In this document: positions 24,262 through 34,939 of the stretch, in pieces | Layout: the number at the start of each line of letters is the position of its first letter | How positions within the stretch are numbered: the first letter of the stretch is position 1 | Assembly: GCA_036971715.1 (NCBI GenBank) | Contig: JAVHJL010000002.1 | Span: 1,024,501-1,088,500, forward strand | Reading direction: 5' to 3' | Length of the DNA: 64,000 nt | DNA from: Arthrobotrys musiformis | Taxonomy: Eukaryota; Ascomycota; Orbiliomycetes; Orbiliales; Orbiliaceae | Notes under the pieces: generated by a model | Told to the model about the DNA's origin: nothing | What the model saw: the letters and a program-made list of their open reading frames with translations, nothing else | Database searches by the model: none | Program-made: the position numbers and the translations under genes

Positions 24262-25736
24262 ATGGCCGCTACCGTGAATACCCTCCTCGTTGAGGGATCT
24301 TTCGATGACCAGGTTATTGAATTAGCCGACTACTTCGATGCTTTGAAGGGTGTGAAGGAGGGTGAACCTACTCTGTCGCAGGAGCTGCAACCAATGCTTG
24401 CGAGCGGCGAGAAGGAAGATGTCATGGAGAAGCTTGTCGAAGCTAGCTCTGTTCTATCACAAGCTCCGGAGAAGGGTATGCCTTGCCCATCCTATATATA
24501 TATTTATATCTATACCTATATGGAGTCTATTATGGTCATTCTAACCTTTGTATTTTGATAGAGTATATCCCGGCATACAATCTCTTGGTTCACTTAATAC
24601 GGACCTCCCCCCTCCTCCCTTCCCTCCTCGACACCGTTACCGCCAACCTCGCCATCCCTCTTAAGAACTCCCAGAACGGCGCCACCCTCTCCCTCACCAT
24701 CCTTACCACAATCTTCAACATCCTCTCCCCGGAATCGTCGTTACGATCTGAGGTCTTCAGAAGCATCATTGAAATCGTCGACAAGAACGGCCTATATGAG
24801 GCCTTGAAGCCCCAGCTCAAGAGCTTGGACCGATGGCTGCAGGAGTGGGATGCCGGTGTTGAGGATACCAGGGAGATCTTGGTCAACTTGGCCAATGTTG
24901 CCGAGAGGGCTGGTGACAAGTATGTTTGCTTCCACCTCTCTTTCTTTCCACCTTTCTGTCCGAATCAGTCACTAATATTGTGTTACAGCCAATTCTACGA
25001 GTTCCTCCTCCAGGCCCTCCAGAGGTTCCCAGCAGACGAGGCAGACGAAGATGAAGCCCGAGAACTTGCCGTCAGGACCATCAAGGCCGCCATTACCCTC
25101 CCACACCACATGGAGTTTGGCGATCTGACAGCATTGGAGCCCGTCAAGGCTCTTTCGGAGACCGACCCCGAGTTGTTCTCCTTCTTTGAAATCTTTGCCG
25201 GTGGCGACTTCCAAGATCTCGAGGAATTCAAGGAGGAGCATGGAGGATGGCTCGAGGAGAATGGTACGCCCTACTTATCATTTCACATTTTATAGTGTAA
25301 TCGGGACTAATGAGATGATATAGGAATCGATGACGCCATCGCCACCCGCAAATTGCGCCTGCTAACCCTCACCTCCCTCGCCGCCGCCGCCCAAGACCGA
25401 TCTCTCGCATACTCCAAAATCGCCGCCGGCCTCCACATCCCAGCCGAAGAAGTCGAACTCTGGGTCATCGATGTCATCCGCGCCGGTCTCGTCGAAGGCA
25501 AACTGTCACAGCTCAACCAAACCTTCCTAATCCACCGCGTCTCGTACCGCACATTTGGAAAAGAACAGTGGGAGGAAGTCGGGCAGAGGTTAGAGACCTG
25601 GAAGGATAGTTTGAGGAGTATACTCGAGGTGGTCACACAGGCGAGGAAACAGGTTGAGAATCAGACGGAGAGGGAGAAGACGTCGGCTGAGAAGCTTTTG
25701 CAGCAGAGCGGGGGTGGGGTTTTGGGTGAAGCTTAG
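24262..25736 (+). CDS. eukaryotic translation initiation factor 3 subunit M (PCI domain)
   Basis: Four exons (24262-24475, 24562-24919, 24989-25263, 25324-25736) give 419 aa. The N-terminal helical repeat region includes IELADYFDALKGVKEGE and YIPAYNLLVHLIRTSP; the middle part has NGLYEALKPQLKSLDRWL and LVNLANVAERAGD. The PCI winged helix is in the last exon: RKLRLLTLTSLAAAAQDRSL, YSKIAAGLHIPAEEVELW, VIDVIRAGLVEGKLSQLNQT, ending in a charged helix RKQVENQTEREKTSAEK. This is the known fungal eIF3m architecture. eIF3 scaffolds 43S pre-initiation complex assembly. Intron 1 carries a short TA-rich repeat. Confidence 0.95.
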
Positions 25737-26361
25737 ATGGATGATAGGATTTGATGATGTTGGTTGTTTTTGCGGTGGCCTTTTTCCGGCCGCCGATATT
25801 TTTTATCCCATTACGCAGTTCGTGCGGTATCCTGTATTTTATAATTATTTCTTTGTATAGGTACACCGCACCCACGGTGGGATTTTTTCTTCGTCTTTTT
25901 GGGGGCTTTCCCTCCCGTTTTTTTCTATCGTGTGGCTGTTAAGGAAAAGTAATTTCGTTTTAACGTGGTAGAGGGTTTCTTCTTCTTTTTCTTCTGAAGT
26001 ATAAGCGTAGAGTAGATAATGGAAGTTTTTTTATACTATCGGTGCTTTACAGATATCCGATAATATATACCGGTATCGAGCTCTCTCGGATCCCCATATA
26101 CTATTTTATACCACAGCGCCTTATTTCGAACCAAGAACTGAGAAACACGGAAGAGGATGGGAAAATACCACGCGGCATGTGTGTTGAGAATCAAGGCCCT
26201 GTGGGGAAGCTTGGCGGCTTTACCGAAGACGACTGGGGTTTTCGAGCTCTAATTTTTTGCGACATGGAAATTTATAGTAGCATCGAAACTCATCTCCAAA
26301 ACCTTCAAAACAATCTAGAAACTCATCGGTCTACCACCGCTCCTCGATAAAAGATATCATC
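25737..26361. other. intergenic, eIF3m 3' / TRM112 promoter
   Basis: T-rich 3' region of eIF3m followed by the TRM112 upstream region. No further gene seen; a 102-codon open frame at 26042-26350 has no recognisable character. Confidence 0.55.
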
Positions 26362-26890
26362 ATGAAGCTCTTAACAGGTACCTCCACAATCTTACCCCCC
26401 AAATCAAAAAAAAAAAAACAAAGATTACAAAGGGGAAAAATAGCTAACCCTCCAAAAATAGCAAACTTCCTCTCCTGCGCCGTAAAATCCTGCAAATCCT
26501 CCCCTCTCTCCTTTCCCCTCCACTTCCGCGACGCAGAACTCGCCTCGAAATCAGTCCCTTACAACCCTTTACTCCTCTCCAACCTCCTCCCCCGCCTCGA
26601 TTGGACCGCCCTCGTCACCAGTAGTTCAGAACTAGGCTTCACCCTCCCCGCCACAAAACCCCTTTTACAGTCTGAAAATATAGGAGAGGAGGATGAGAAT
26701 ACGCTGAAGATGCTGCATAAAGTACTCATGGAGACGGAGGTGGTGGAAGGCAAAATGGTCTGTGGATCTTGTGGGTTCGAGTACGGCATCCATCAGAGCG
26801 TGGGGAATTTTCTGCTGCCGAGTCATTTGGGTGAGTTTTGCTTATACTCTAATATTTAATAGACAGGTGCTAACGGGTATGGTAGTTTAA
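26362..26890 (+). CDS. TRM112, activator subunit of tRNA/rRNA/eRF1 methyltransferases
   Basis: Three exons (26362-26377, 26462-26830, 26886-26890) give 129 aa; the last exon supplies only the final Val and the stop, so the protein ends in LLPSHLV as in its homologs. It starts MKLLTANFLSCAVKSC, the conserved N terminus with the first Cys pair. The second pair is in MVCGSCGFEYGI, completing the C4 zinc-binding site. TRM112 stabilises partner methyltransferases (Trm9, Trm11, Mtq2, Bud23) and so links translation factors and ribosome assembly. The middle LPRLDWTALV motif is also typical. A very short first exon (five codons plus one base) is common for this gene in fungi. Confidence 0.96.
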
Positions 26891-27519
26891 CCGTCGGGAG
26901 TATTCCAGCCAGCTACATCAAGACCGAACGGCTGGGGCAAATAGCAGGAAATGATATCTACGAAGTTAGAAAAAAGTGTAATATAAAGGCGTTAGGGATT
27001 GGGATCTTAGACATTTGACAGCCAGCTCTCCATTTTCATTGGTTTTTTTTCATTTCATTTCCCGAATCATAAAAATAAAAATCCGTCTTCCCCCCTCTCA
27101 CTAGACCCGTAAAGACGGGTACTGGGGGGAATCGAATAGTCGGCAGGTTAATTTACACGAAAATATCGCAACAGACAGATGAATCCTCGAACCCCGAATC
27201 CCTAGTAATACAATAGCAGCTCGTGAAAAAAACAACAAGCAAGCGAGAAAAAAAATGACGACAAAAAAAGCACACGATTCCATCACGCCTGGTTACCCGT
27301 CTCAAAACAACCCAGCATTTTTTTCCTGTCCTTCTTGGTGAGGTGCCGTAAACAGGCGTTCGAAAGACAAGATCAGTAATTAATAACCAGCAAGTGAAAG
27401 AAAAAAGATGACGATATCAAAGGAGAATAATAAACAGACCGACACACAAACCAAAATCCTCAGTCGAAATGGTTAAATTCCCGCGAAAACTTGGAAAATG
27501 GGTGGGCGTGGAAGCCAGT
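26891..27519. other. intergenic between convergent TRM112 and securin-like gene
   Basis: Nothing recognised beyond A-rich runs; holds two 3' ends. Confidence 0.6.
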
Positions 27520-28889
27520 TTATTCGTCAGTAGGAATCTGGTAGACTTCCTCGTCTTCGGGCTCATCCATGCGGAAGAGTTCACGCATGCGTGCCTCGAA
27601 GTCGTACTTGGGAGGGTAACTGGGCTTCTCGGCACGTTGGAGAACGTCTTCCTCCATAGCGGCCATATCGAAGTCATTCTTAGTGGCTTCGCCGGATTGA
27701 AGGGCAGCAAGGACAGTCTCCATCTCCTCACTGAGGATAGTAGCCACTTTGGGAGTGAGCCTGGCTGTGTAGAGTCCGTGTTTGCCGAGAGGGTGGTAGA
27801 CCCCATTCTTGTCTGGTCTAGGGTCCTTATAGTAATGATCCGGATCGGCGTAGTATCCGCCGACGCACAAGGGATTGGGTTCCTTGGACTTGACAGGGAT
27901 GAGATCCTTGGAGTTGGCACAGCTGCCATCGGGCTGTGGCTTGATCCATTGAGACCTAACTGGCCTAACAGGGCCAGTGGAAGGGACTGGCTTAACGGCA
28001 CAGGCGGACATTGGTCGAGATGGAGGTCGGACAGCACCAGCAGATGGAGGTCGGACAGAGGTGGCAGATGGAGGTCGAACTGAGGTGGCAGATGGAGGTC
28101 GGACAGCGCCGGCAGACCCTGGCCTAGTTGAATTGGCAGAGGGAGGGCGAGAGGGACCCTGCTTAGCAAGAGAAGACTTGGTGGCTCCGGAATATCCAGA
28201 AGCCTTCTTCTTGAGGGCAGGCTTAGCGCCTTCATCTTCAAGCCCAACTTTCATGTCGCTAACAAGAGATTCGAGCTCGTTAAGAACGTCTTCCTCTTCC
28301 TTACGCTCATCATGATAGGTGAGCTTCTTAAATTGCTCTCTCTGCTTGGCAGTATATTGAGGAGTTGAGCTGACGTCTTTGAAGAGGTTTTGCTTAATGT
28401 TCCCCATATTGACGCGGACATAGTCCTCTGGAATATCAGGCAACTCCTTTGGAGCGGGTGGCATGTATTCAATCTCTGGAACATCGTCATCTTCTTCAGT
28501 GAGTTCCTTAGCCTGGGTGACAGAGAGACGAGTGGCACGCCGAGCGCGTTTCTTTGTAGAAGATGGAGTGGCTTTGCCTGGCTTGTTGGTCGGGTCATTG
28601 ATGGTGATGGTCGTCTTGGCCTTCACGTTGGTGTCTTTGCCTCCAAGAGGGACACGGCCACGAGGTCCTATCAAATTGTTAGCATGGGACGTGTATGTAG
28701 AGTCTAGGGGAATTTACCGAGCGGTGTCTTAAAGATGTCGGCCTGGGCCTTGAACCCGTTCTTCCCTCCCTGGTTCAAGACGGCGAGTTCATTCTCATTG
28801 AGTTTCCCACCTGGAGTCTTCGAGAATCCACCCTTGCTACTTTGAGCCGTGTTGACTCTATTCTCACGGTCTCGGGTAGTAAGCATCAT
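27520..28889 (-). CDS. securin-like protein (Pds1/Cut2 type), anaphase inhibitor candidate
   Basis: Two exons (28718-28889, 27520-28667) give 439 aa. Near the N terminus are FKTPLGPRGRVPLGGKDTN: residues 62-71, R-V-P-L-G-G-K-D-T-N, fit a destruction box and resemble the D-boxes of budding yeast Pds1 and fission yeast Cut2. A second shared landmark is the acidic VPEIEYMPPAP block, matching the EYMPP element of Cut2. Basic stretches (STKKRARRATRLS) follow the D-box. The middle has a five-fold 8-residue RPPSA repeat, and the C-terminal third (HPLGKHGLYTARLT, YDFEARMRELFRMDEP) is acidic and may hold the separase-binding part. Securin blocks separase until APC/C destroys it. Securins diverge fast, so the call rests on motif order, not overall similarity. 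A generic disordered nuclear protein is the alternative. Confidence 0.7.
28030..28149 (-). repeat. coding minisatellite, five 24-bp units (8-aa RPPSAxxV repeats)
   Basis: Exactly 120 bp within the securin-like gene. Units read RPPSANST, RPGSAGAV, RPPSATSV, RPPSATSV, RPPSAGAV. The third and fourth are identical in protein, which suggests recent unit duplication. A copy-number change would keep the frame. Confidence 0.9.
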
Positions 28890-30204
28890 CTTGGATGTCG
28901 TGATGGTAGTCTTTCGTCGTAGAGGTTAGTCGTATGGATGAGATGAGTCGTAGATGGATGATTGAAGGGGTGGTCGGATGAATGTGAGTTTGATGATGGA
29001 GATGAATGTTTTGTTTTTGTCGAGAAGGATTGAAGGAAGGAAAGAAGGATGGATCGAATGGTTATACAAGGAAGAAGATATATAGAACAGTCGGCCGTTT
29101 ATATAGAATGATCAAGGGGTTTGTCGGAAACTGTGAGGATCGTAACGTTTGAGGTTGAAGTTTCGTGGCGTATGCGTGCGAGATGAGGAATGTAACGAGG
29201 TTGAAGGCGTTGGAGAGGTTGAAGCATGCGATGGCGGCGGTGGTAGTGGTGGTGATGAGGGTGGCTGGCTGGACGCTACATATTCGCACAACTGCGATTG
29301 TTGAAAAGTGTGTTGAGAGCGTTGGTGTCGTTGATAATAAGTTTTATTTTGAGACTGTCGATGAGGTCGTTGTCGTCTGTTGTTGTCGCGTGTGGTTACG
29401 GGTGATGGCTGGGGCCCCGACCCGGACGACATGGTGATGGTGTTTTCGGGGCCGTCGTGTGGCTGCCCATTGCAATTGTAAATAGATGCCCGGCCGGGAT
29501 AGCATCACCCCAGCAACCACAACACAAATCCGACCGGCCAATGAGCACCCGGCTGCCCCTCCTTCTCTGTCTTTTGGTGTCTTCTTGGTGTCTGCTGGCT
29601 GGACCAGCTAAACTGAGCTAAGTCGCCGCCGACCCACAGCAAACCAGCCCGCCGGCCACAGGACACCTCCTCTTCTTCCCGCCTCCTTCCAACTTGTCCC
29701 CTACGAATCCAAACCCATCGTCCATCGAATATAAAGTATTTTCTGCCCCTGGTAAGCTGACTGGCCCCTTTCTTTCCACTTCCCTTTCTCCCATCTCATC
29801 CATCACCATCAATCCCATCTCAACTTCCAATTCCAAGCTTCTAGATCTGGAGCTCGGTACTTACTTGGCCTGTACGTATACGTGCGTGCGTGCGTGCGTT
29901 TGCTTCCCCTCTATCCATCCCTCCAAGATCATCTGCAACCCCACCTTAAGCTGTCACATTCGTATCACATCACATCACATAACACTAGCAGTTACTTTTC
30001 TCCTGGGGCAAGAAGAAAGAAAGAAAGAGAGAAAGAAAGAAAGGAGACACGTAACACCTGAACACTGCAGCTGACATTCTACCGTTATTTTTCTCCTTTG
30101 CTTTCTTTATTAATTCTGATCTAGGACCTCATCCGTTTCTCATCTTCTCTGTTACTCCAACTTTTACCACAGTCACCCCGGTATTTTCGGTATCATTATT
30201 CGCC
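28890..30204. other. divergent promoter region, securin-like / tropomyosin, 1.3 kb
   Basis: Contains a GATG/GGTGG-rich patch near 29220-29270, a (CGTG)n run at about 29881-29899, and a GAAA-rich run at about 30008-30042 upstream of the tropomyosin start. Open frames here follow the repeats and look non-coding. Confidence 0.55.
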
Positions 30205-30955
30205 ATGGACAGAATTAAGGAGGTATGACGGACAGCTCTTCCCGGCTCTCATTTTACTACAATACACTAGTCACCGCTTGCTAGGATGCTTGCTCGCTAG
30301 GGAGTTACAAACCGTGGACTGACAGTTATCCTCTTGTGTAGAAACTCGCCAAGCAAAAGGCTGACCTCGACCTTGCCAACGAGAAGGTCGAGGAGCTCGA
30401 AGCCAAGATCAAGGAATTCGAAGCCGAACAGACCAAGAAGGAGGGCGAGATCTCTTCCCTTACCAGCAAGAACGCCCAGCTTGAAGCTGAGGTAGAAAAG
30501 CTCGAGGAGAAGCTCAGCGAAGCCAAGAAGGAAGCTCAAGCAGGTGCGAACCTTGGTGTCACCAGTGATAATTTGCAGAGGAAGGTTGCCGTCCTCGAAG
30601 AGGAGGCGGAGACAACGGAGAAGCAGCTCAAGGAGACCATCGAGAAGTATGTGCTTTCGTATTGTTCAGACGATGCTAACGTATCGTTCTCTTCTTCTTT
30701 TTCTTTCTTTTCGAGCTTTAGCCGACTCCAAGGTACCGTTACGAACATTTTGAATAAAATGCTGATCAAGAATTGATGACACTTAACTCTAGGCTACGTC
30801 TTACCGATGTCAAGGCCGAACACTTCGAACGCAAGGTTCAGGGTGTGGAAGCTGAGCGTGACAACTGGGAGAAGAAATACGAGGAGGAAGTTGAGAAGTA
30901 CAAGAAGGCTAAGAGCGAACTCGATGAGCTCGCTGCCAACTTGGAGAACCTTTAA
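30205..30955 (+). CDS. tropomyosin, 161 aa
   Basis: Three exons (30205-30222, 30342-30646, 30793-30955) give exactly 161 aa, the length of single-gene fungal tropomyosins. The first exon encodes only MDRIKE. The rest is continuous heptad coiled coil: LAKQKADLDLANEKVEELE, SSLTSKNAQLEAEVEKLEEK, NLQRKVAVLEEEAETTEKQL, LRLTDVKAEHFERKVQGVE, DNWEKKYEEEVEKYKKAK, ending in LDELAANLENL. Tropomyosin polymerises along formin-nucleated actin cables and rings. The GGTGCG after the sixth heptad block could be mistaken for a donor, but reading through keeps a good heptad and the family length. The second intron (146 nt) has an extra acceptor inside. Confidence 0.96.
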
Positions 30956-31632
30956 ATGGCTCAACTCGGTCTTCACACCTTCTATTTTGCCCTTCAGGAA
31001 CGGGGTGCTTAGGATGGTCGATACGGGGAGGATGCCTGCAGGGTAAGGAATGAATATGGATCCTGCGCTTCGTCTATCGTTCAGACACACATGACAACTG
31101 GTTCAAATTGTGTAGCTTTCTTTTCTTATTTTACTCGTGTTTTGTTTCTCTTTCCTCAATCGATCCCATATGAATCGCTTCTTGGCGGCCTGTCGTAGAT
31201 ATTGTGGAGATAGAATTTTCCTTTTTAGGACTTCTGGGACTTTCTACCTATTAGCTCACGGTGGAGATTAAATAAATTCGTCTTGATGACGTCTAATCAT
31301 CAAAAAGTGTGGTCACAGACTCCCAATCACCGTGCTTTGTCTTTATTCTCTGTTTTTCATGTGAACTACGGTAGTATGCTATGGTGAGGACATGTTGACG
31401 TAGAACTTGATGACGCGGCGGTAGATGGCTCCTAGATTTGAATCCTGTGGATGGTAGCCTGGCGTGTTAACTACGTACACCAGCTAACGATTCGCGTGAG
31501 ATTCCCTAAACTTTGATCAAAGCAATGGAATACCATCCGATTGCACTTCAATTCTATGCTATAAAATTCTATGTAGCATAGCTAGCTAGATACCAATGTG
31601 ATACATTGCCAATATAACCGCTTCCCGCCACT
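30956..31632. other. intergenic between convergent tropomyosin and PRE1
   Basis: 3' regions of two convergent genes. Nothing else recognised. Confidence 0.6.
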
Positions 31633-32313
31633 CTAGAAGCCTTCTAGCTCTCTGATACCGTCCTTATCAACAACCTTCACCAACAAACCCTTAAAATCAA
31701 TAGGCATTCTCCTCTTCAGTTCCTCGTGACAATCCCTCATCAAGCCAGCTACTTCTTCAACATTCATATCCTTCTTATAATGCGCGTCCAAAATACTCAA
31801 ACAGTAGTACTGAGCATACCCATGAGCCGCATAGGGAATCTCAGCCGACGAAGCCAAGTAATCCAACCAATACAACTGAGGAGCCTCCTTCTTGGTATCA
31901 TACCCTCCGATCAACATATTAACCGTATAAGGATGTCTGCTGCGAAGACTGCTGGCCAACTCGGATCTTACGAAGCTGGCGACGGAGGAGACGGGTAAGT
32001 CTGAGGAGTGGCGCATGGTGTAGAGTTGGGTGTTTGCTTGGATGAATTCGGCGAATTGGATGGTGTCGCCGGCTTCGCCGGAGAAGGCGAGGAGGGTGTG
32101 GTCGTTCAGGGCGCGGGTTTTGTCGTCTGTGGATTTGACGACGGTGATGCCGTGGAGGAAGGCTTTGGAGGTGCCGATTAGGACGAAGTCTTTACCGCGG
32201 ATGCCGAGGAGGACGTCCCTGTTTTGGGTGATGTTAGATGTATATCTTACAATATTGATAGACCGTGAAGTAGTATCTGGGTGATCATGATATAAAAGCA
32301 AGTTGACTTACAT
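31633..32313 (-). CDS. 20S proteasome subunit beta-4 (PRE1 / PSMB2 type), start codon split by an intron
   Basis: Exon 2 (31633-32218) encodes everything from the G of ATG. The first exon is only the AT at 32312-32313, followed by a GTAAGT donor; the intron (32219-32311, 93 nt) ends in CAG. Joined: MDVLLGIRGKDFVLIGTSK, 195 aa. The conserved core is there: DDKTRALNDHTLLAFSGEAGDT, FAEFIQANTQLYTMR, YTVNMLIGGYD, LYWLDYLASSAEIPYAAHGYA. Like other beta-4 subunits it starts with Met-Asp rather than an active-site Thr, so it is structural, not catalytic. No in-frame ATG lies closer in exon 2 that would keep the conserved DVLLGI start, which is why I choose the split ATG. Confidence 0.92.
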
Positions 32314-32786
32314 GGTGGGCTATTGGGTATCTGGTGGAGAGGGGAGGTATGGTTTATCTGCTAGATTGAGGTGATAGGAAGCTTCGAGTAGAGCAGAACA
32401 GGTCCCGTATGAAGCTCTCAGGTCTTAGTCTACGTGATGCCCGGGGATGAAGCCGAAGATATCGTGTCGATGATGGATGAAGCTCAAGAGATAAACTGGA
32501 GAAGCAGGGTAGTTGTGGTACGCAAGCCCAGGTCGTAACTCACAGCCAACTGCGAGGTTCGTGTTGGAGCTCTCACCAGCCACAGCCAAACCATCCACCG
32601 CCACACTATTCCTCTGTAAATGTGGCGCTGCGTATTCATGCGGCTCAAAACTTTCGCTGCCCAAAGAGGATCCCTGCAAAAAAAAAATTCGGTCACAGAA
32701 ATGGCGTCCTGAAGCTTTTTTTCTTCCTCGTCCATGCTTCATTCTCCCATCCCACCCACTCCATTAACCTCCTTCTTCCTCCCCAC
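32314..32786. other. divergent promoter region, PRE1 / RRP9
   Basis: About 470 bp between two divergent housekeeping starts. No site I can name with confidence. Confidence 0.55.
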
Positions 32787-34644
32787 ATGTCCTCCTTCTT
32801 CACCGCCCCCGCTTCACAGCGGAAGCGCAAGCGATCGGGCACAGACACTCCAGCCAATTCATCCAGAAAGGCATCGGGAACAGCCAAGCCACCTTCGAAG
32901 AAGCGACAGGTCCGCGACGAAGAGATATCAAGCGATGACGATGATTCTATCGATTCCGCGAGCATAGTTTCAGCTGAAGATAGCGATGATGAATCGATCC
33001 TGGGGGAAACGGAGGCCGAGAAGCGATTACGTCTGGCACAGCAGTATCTCGACAATCTACGAACCGAGACTGGTATGTCTCTTTCTCGTCGCTCTATCTT
33101 ATACACATACGATGAGACCAGAGGTCTATATTCTGCCTTAATAGCTTGCTAACATCGACATCTTTACGTTCAAACAGAAGAACACGGCTTCGACGCCGCC
33201 GACATTGACCGCGATCTCATAGCAGAACGTCTAAAATCCTCAGTCGCAGAAACCCACGGCAAACTCTACCGCCACATCGCAACATCCCTCTCCTTCTCCA
33301 CCTCCCCACCAATCCAATTCCGTCACGCCTTCAAATCTACAACCTCCGTAGCGATCTGCCATCCATACATCTACACAACCACAAAAGACGTCGCATTAAT
33401 CAAATGGAAATTCCCAGCTTCAATCTCCTCACGTGCGAATGGAAGTCTGGAGGATACATCCGACAACGGGGAGGGATTGAAACCTAAACAAGTCCGCTGC
33501 GTAAGGGGTTCTTCTACCCGTGGAAACCGCAAGACGGATGCAACATACCAAGGCCATATCGACACCATCCTCTGCGTCGCAGCTTCTCCGGATGGGAAAT
33601 ACGTCGCAACAGGCGGGAAGGATTCGCGTATTGTTATCTGGGATGCCGAAGATTTAAAACCGCTGAAAGTGTTCAAGCACCACAGAGACGCTGTGAACGG
33701 GTTGGTTTTCAGACGTGGCACGAACCAATTATACAGCTGTAGCTCGGATCGGACGATCAAGTTGTGGAGTTTGGATGAGTTGACTTATGTGGAAACATTA
33801 TTTGGTCATCAAGACGAAGTTGTGGGGATTGATTCGCTGGCGTATGAGAGGTGTGTCACCGTGGGCGCCAGGGACAAGAGTGCAAGATTATGGAAGATCG
33901 TGGATGAGACGCAGTTAGTATTCAGGGGTGGTGGAGAAGGAAAAGTTCGAAGAAGGGGAGAGGCAGAGGTTGTCGAACAGGCGGGATATATGGAGGGAAG
34001 CATTGACTGCGTTTGCATGATCGATGAAGAGCACTTCATCACAGGCAGCGATAACGGGTAAGATTTTGGCATCAATACATCCTGTGTTTTAAGGCACTAG
34101 CTGATCAGGAAATAGTTCGATATCGCTCTGGTCGCTACACAAGAAGAAACCGGTGTTTACCATACCGACAGCCCACGGTTTACGGCCATCGATAAACCCA
34201 GAAGACCACTCCGCAGAAGCGAATCCAGAGGACGTCAAAGTCCCACGACAGCCATACTATATCACAGCCCTAGCGGGTATCCCATATTCCGACGTATTCT
34301 TTTCCGGAAGCTGGGACGGTTATATCAGGGTATGGAAAATCGCGGAAGATAAAAGGAGTATTGAGTCCGTAGGAATGATTGGGGTTGAAAGAGAAGGAGA
34401 AAACGAAGGAGAAGAAGGGGGTGTAAGACTCGAAGATGCAGAATCGAGGACAACCTTCCGAGGCGTTGTGAACAGCCTGGCTGTTTACGAGAAGAATTCT
34501 GGGAGGGAAGACGAGAGTTGCGTGGTTATTGCCGGTATTGGGCAAGAAATGAGGATGGGAAGATGGTTGAAGATTAAAGGTAGGAATGCGGCGGTCATGT
34601 TTGTCGTTGATAGAGTGGGGAGGAAGGTTAATGGGGCATCGTAA
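32787..34644 (+). CDS. RRP9 (U3-55K), WD40 protein of the U3 snoRNP
   Basis: Three exons (32787-33072, 33178-34057, 34116-34644) give 564 aa. I start at MSSFFTAPASQRKRKRSG, which is how fungal orthologs begin, not at the longer upstream open frame. A basic/acidic tail (KKRQVRDEEISSDDDDSID) precedes the propeller. The linker has LRLAQQYLDNLRTETEEHGFD and RLKSSVAETHGKLYRHIA, both family hallmarks. WD blades include HIDTILCVAASPDGKYVATGG, HRDAVNGLVFRRGTNQLYS, HQDEVVGIDSLAYERCVTVG and YSDVFFSGSWDGYIRVWK. RRP9 binds the U3 box B/C motif and is needed for 18S rRNA processing. It pairs functionally with FCF1 elsewhere in the window. Confidence 0.95.
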
Positions 34645-34939
34645 GGTGGGTTAAAGATGATACCAATATCTGAACTTTTGGACGAAGCGACGGCGGAAGT
34701 CCAAGTATACTAAATAATTGTACGATAACGGGGTTGCTTTGTTCCGATCACGGCGTTTTTGTAGAAGCATTTTATTTGACGTTTCACGATAAAAAGTGTA
34801 CTCTAGATGTAACAATATCTTGAGAATCTACCAAAGTCCTTTCCTTTGACTCATCACGAGGGCAAAATCAACTAAATCTTCTATCATATTTTGCAATACG
34901 GACCCTGATCGATAAATCGCTATAAAATGAAAGACTGGA

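Noticed and set aside
30541..30565. GTGCGA...CAG as an extra small intron in tropomyosin
   Set aside because: Far too short, and reading through gives exactly the 161-aa family length with heptads kept.
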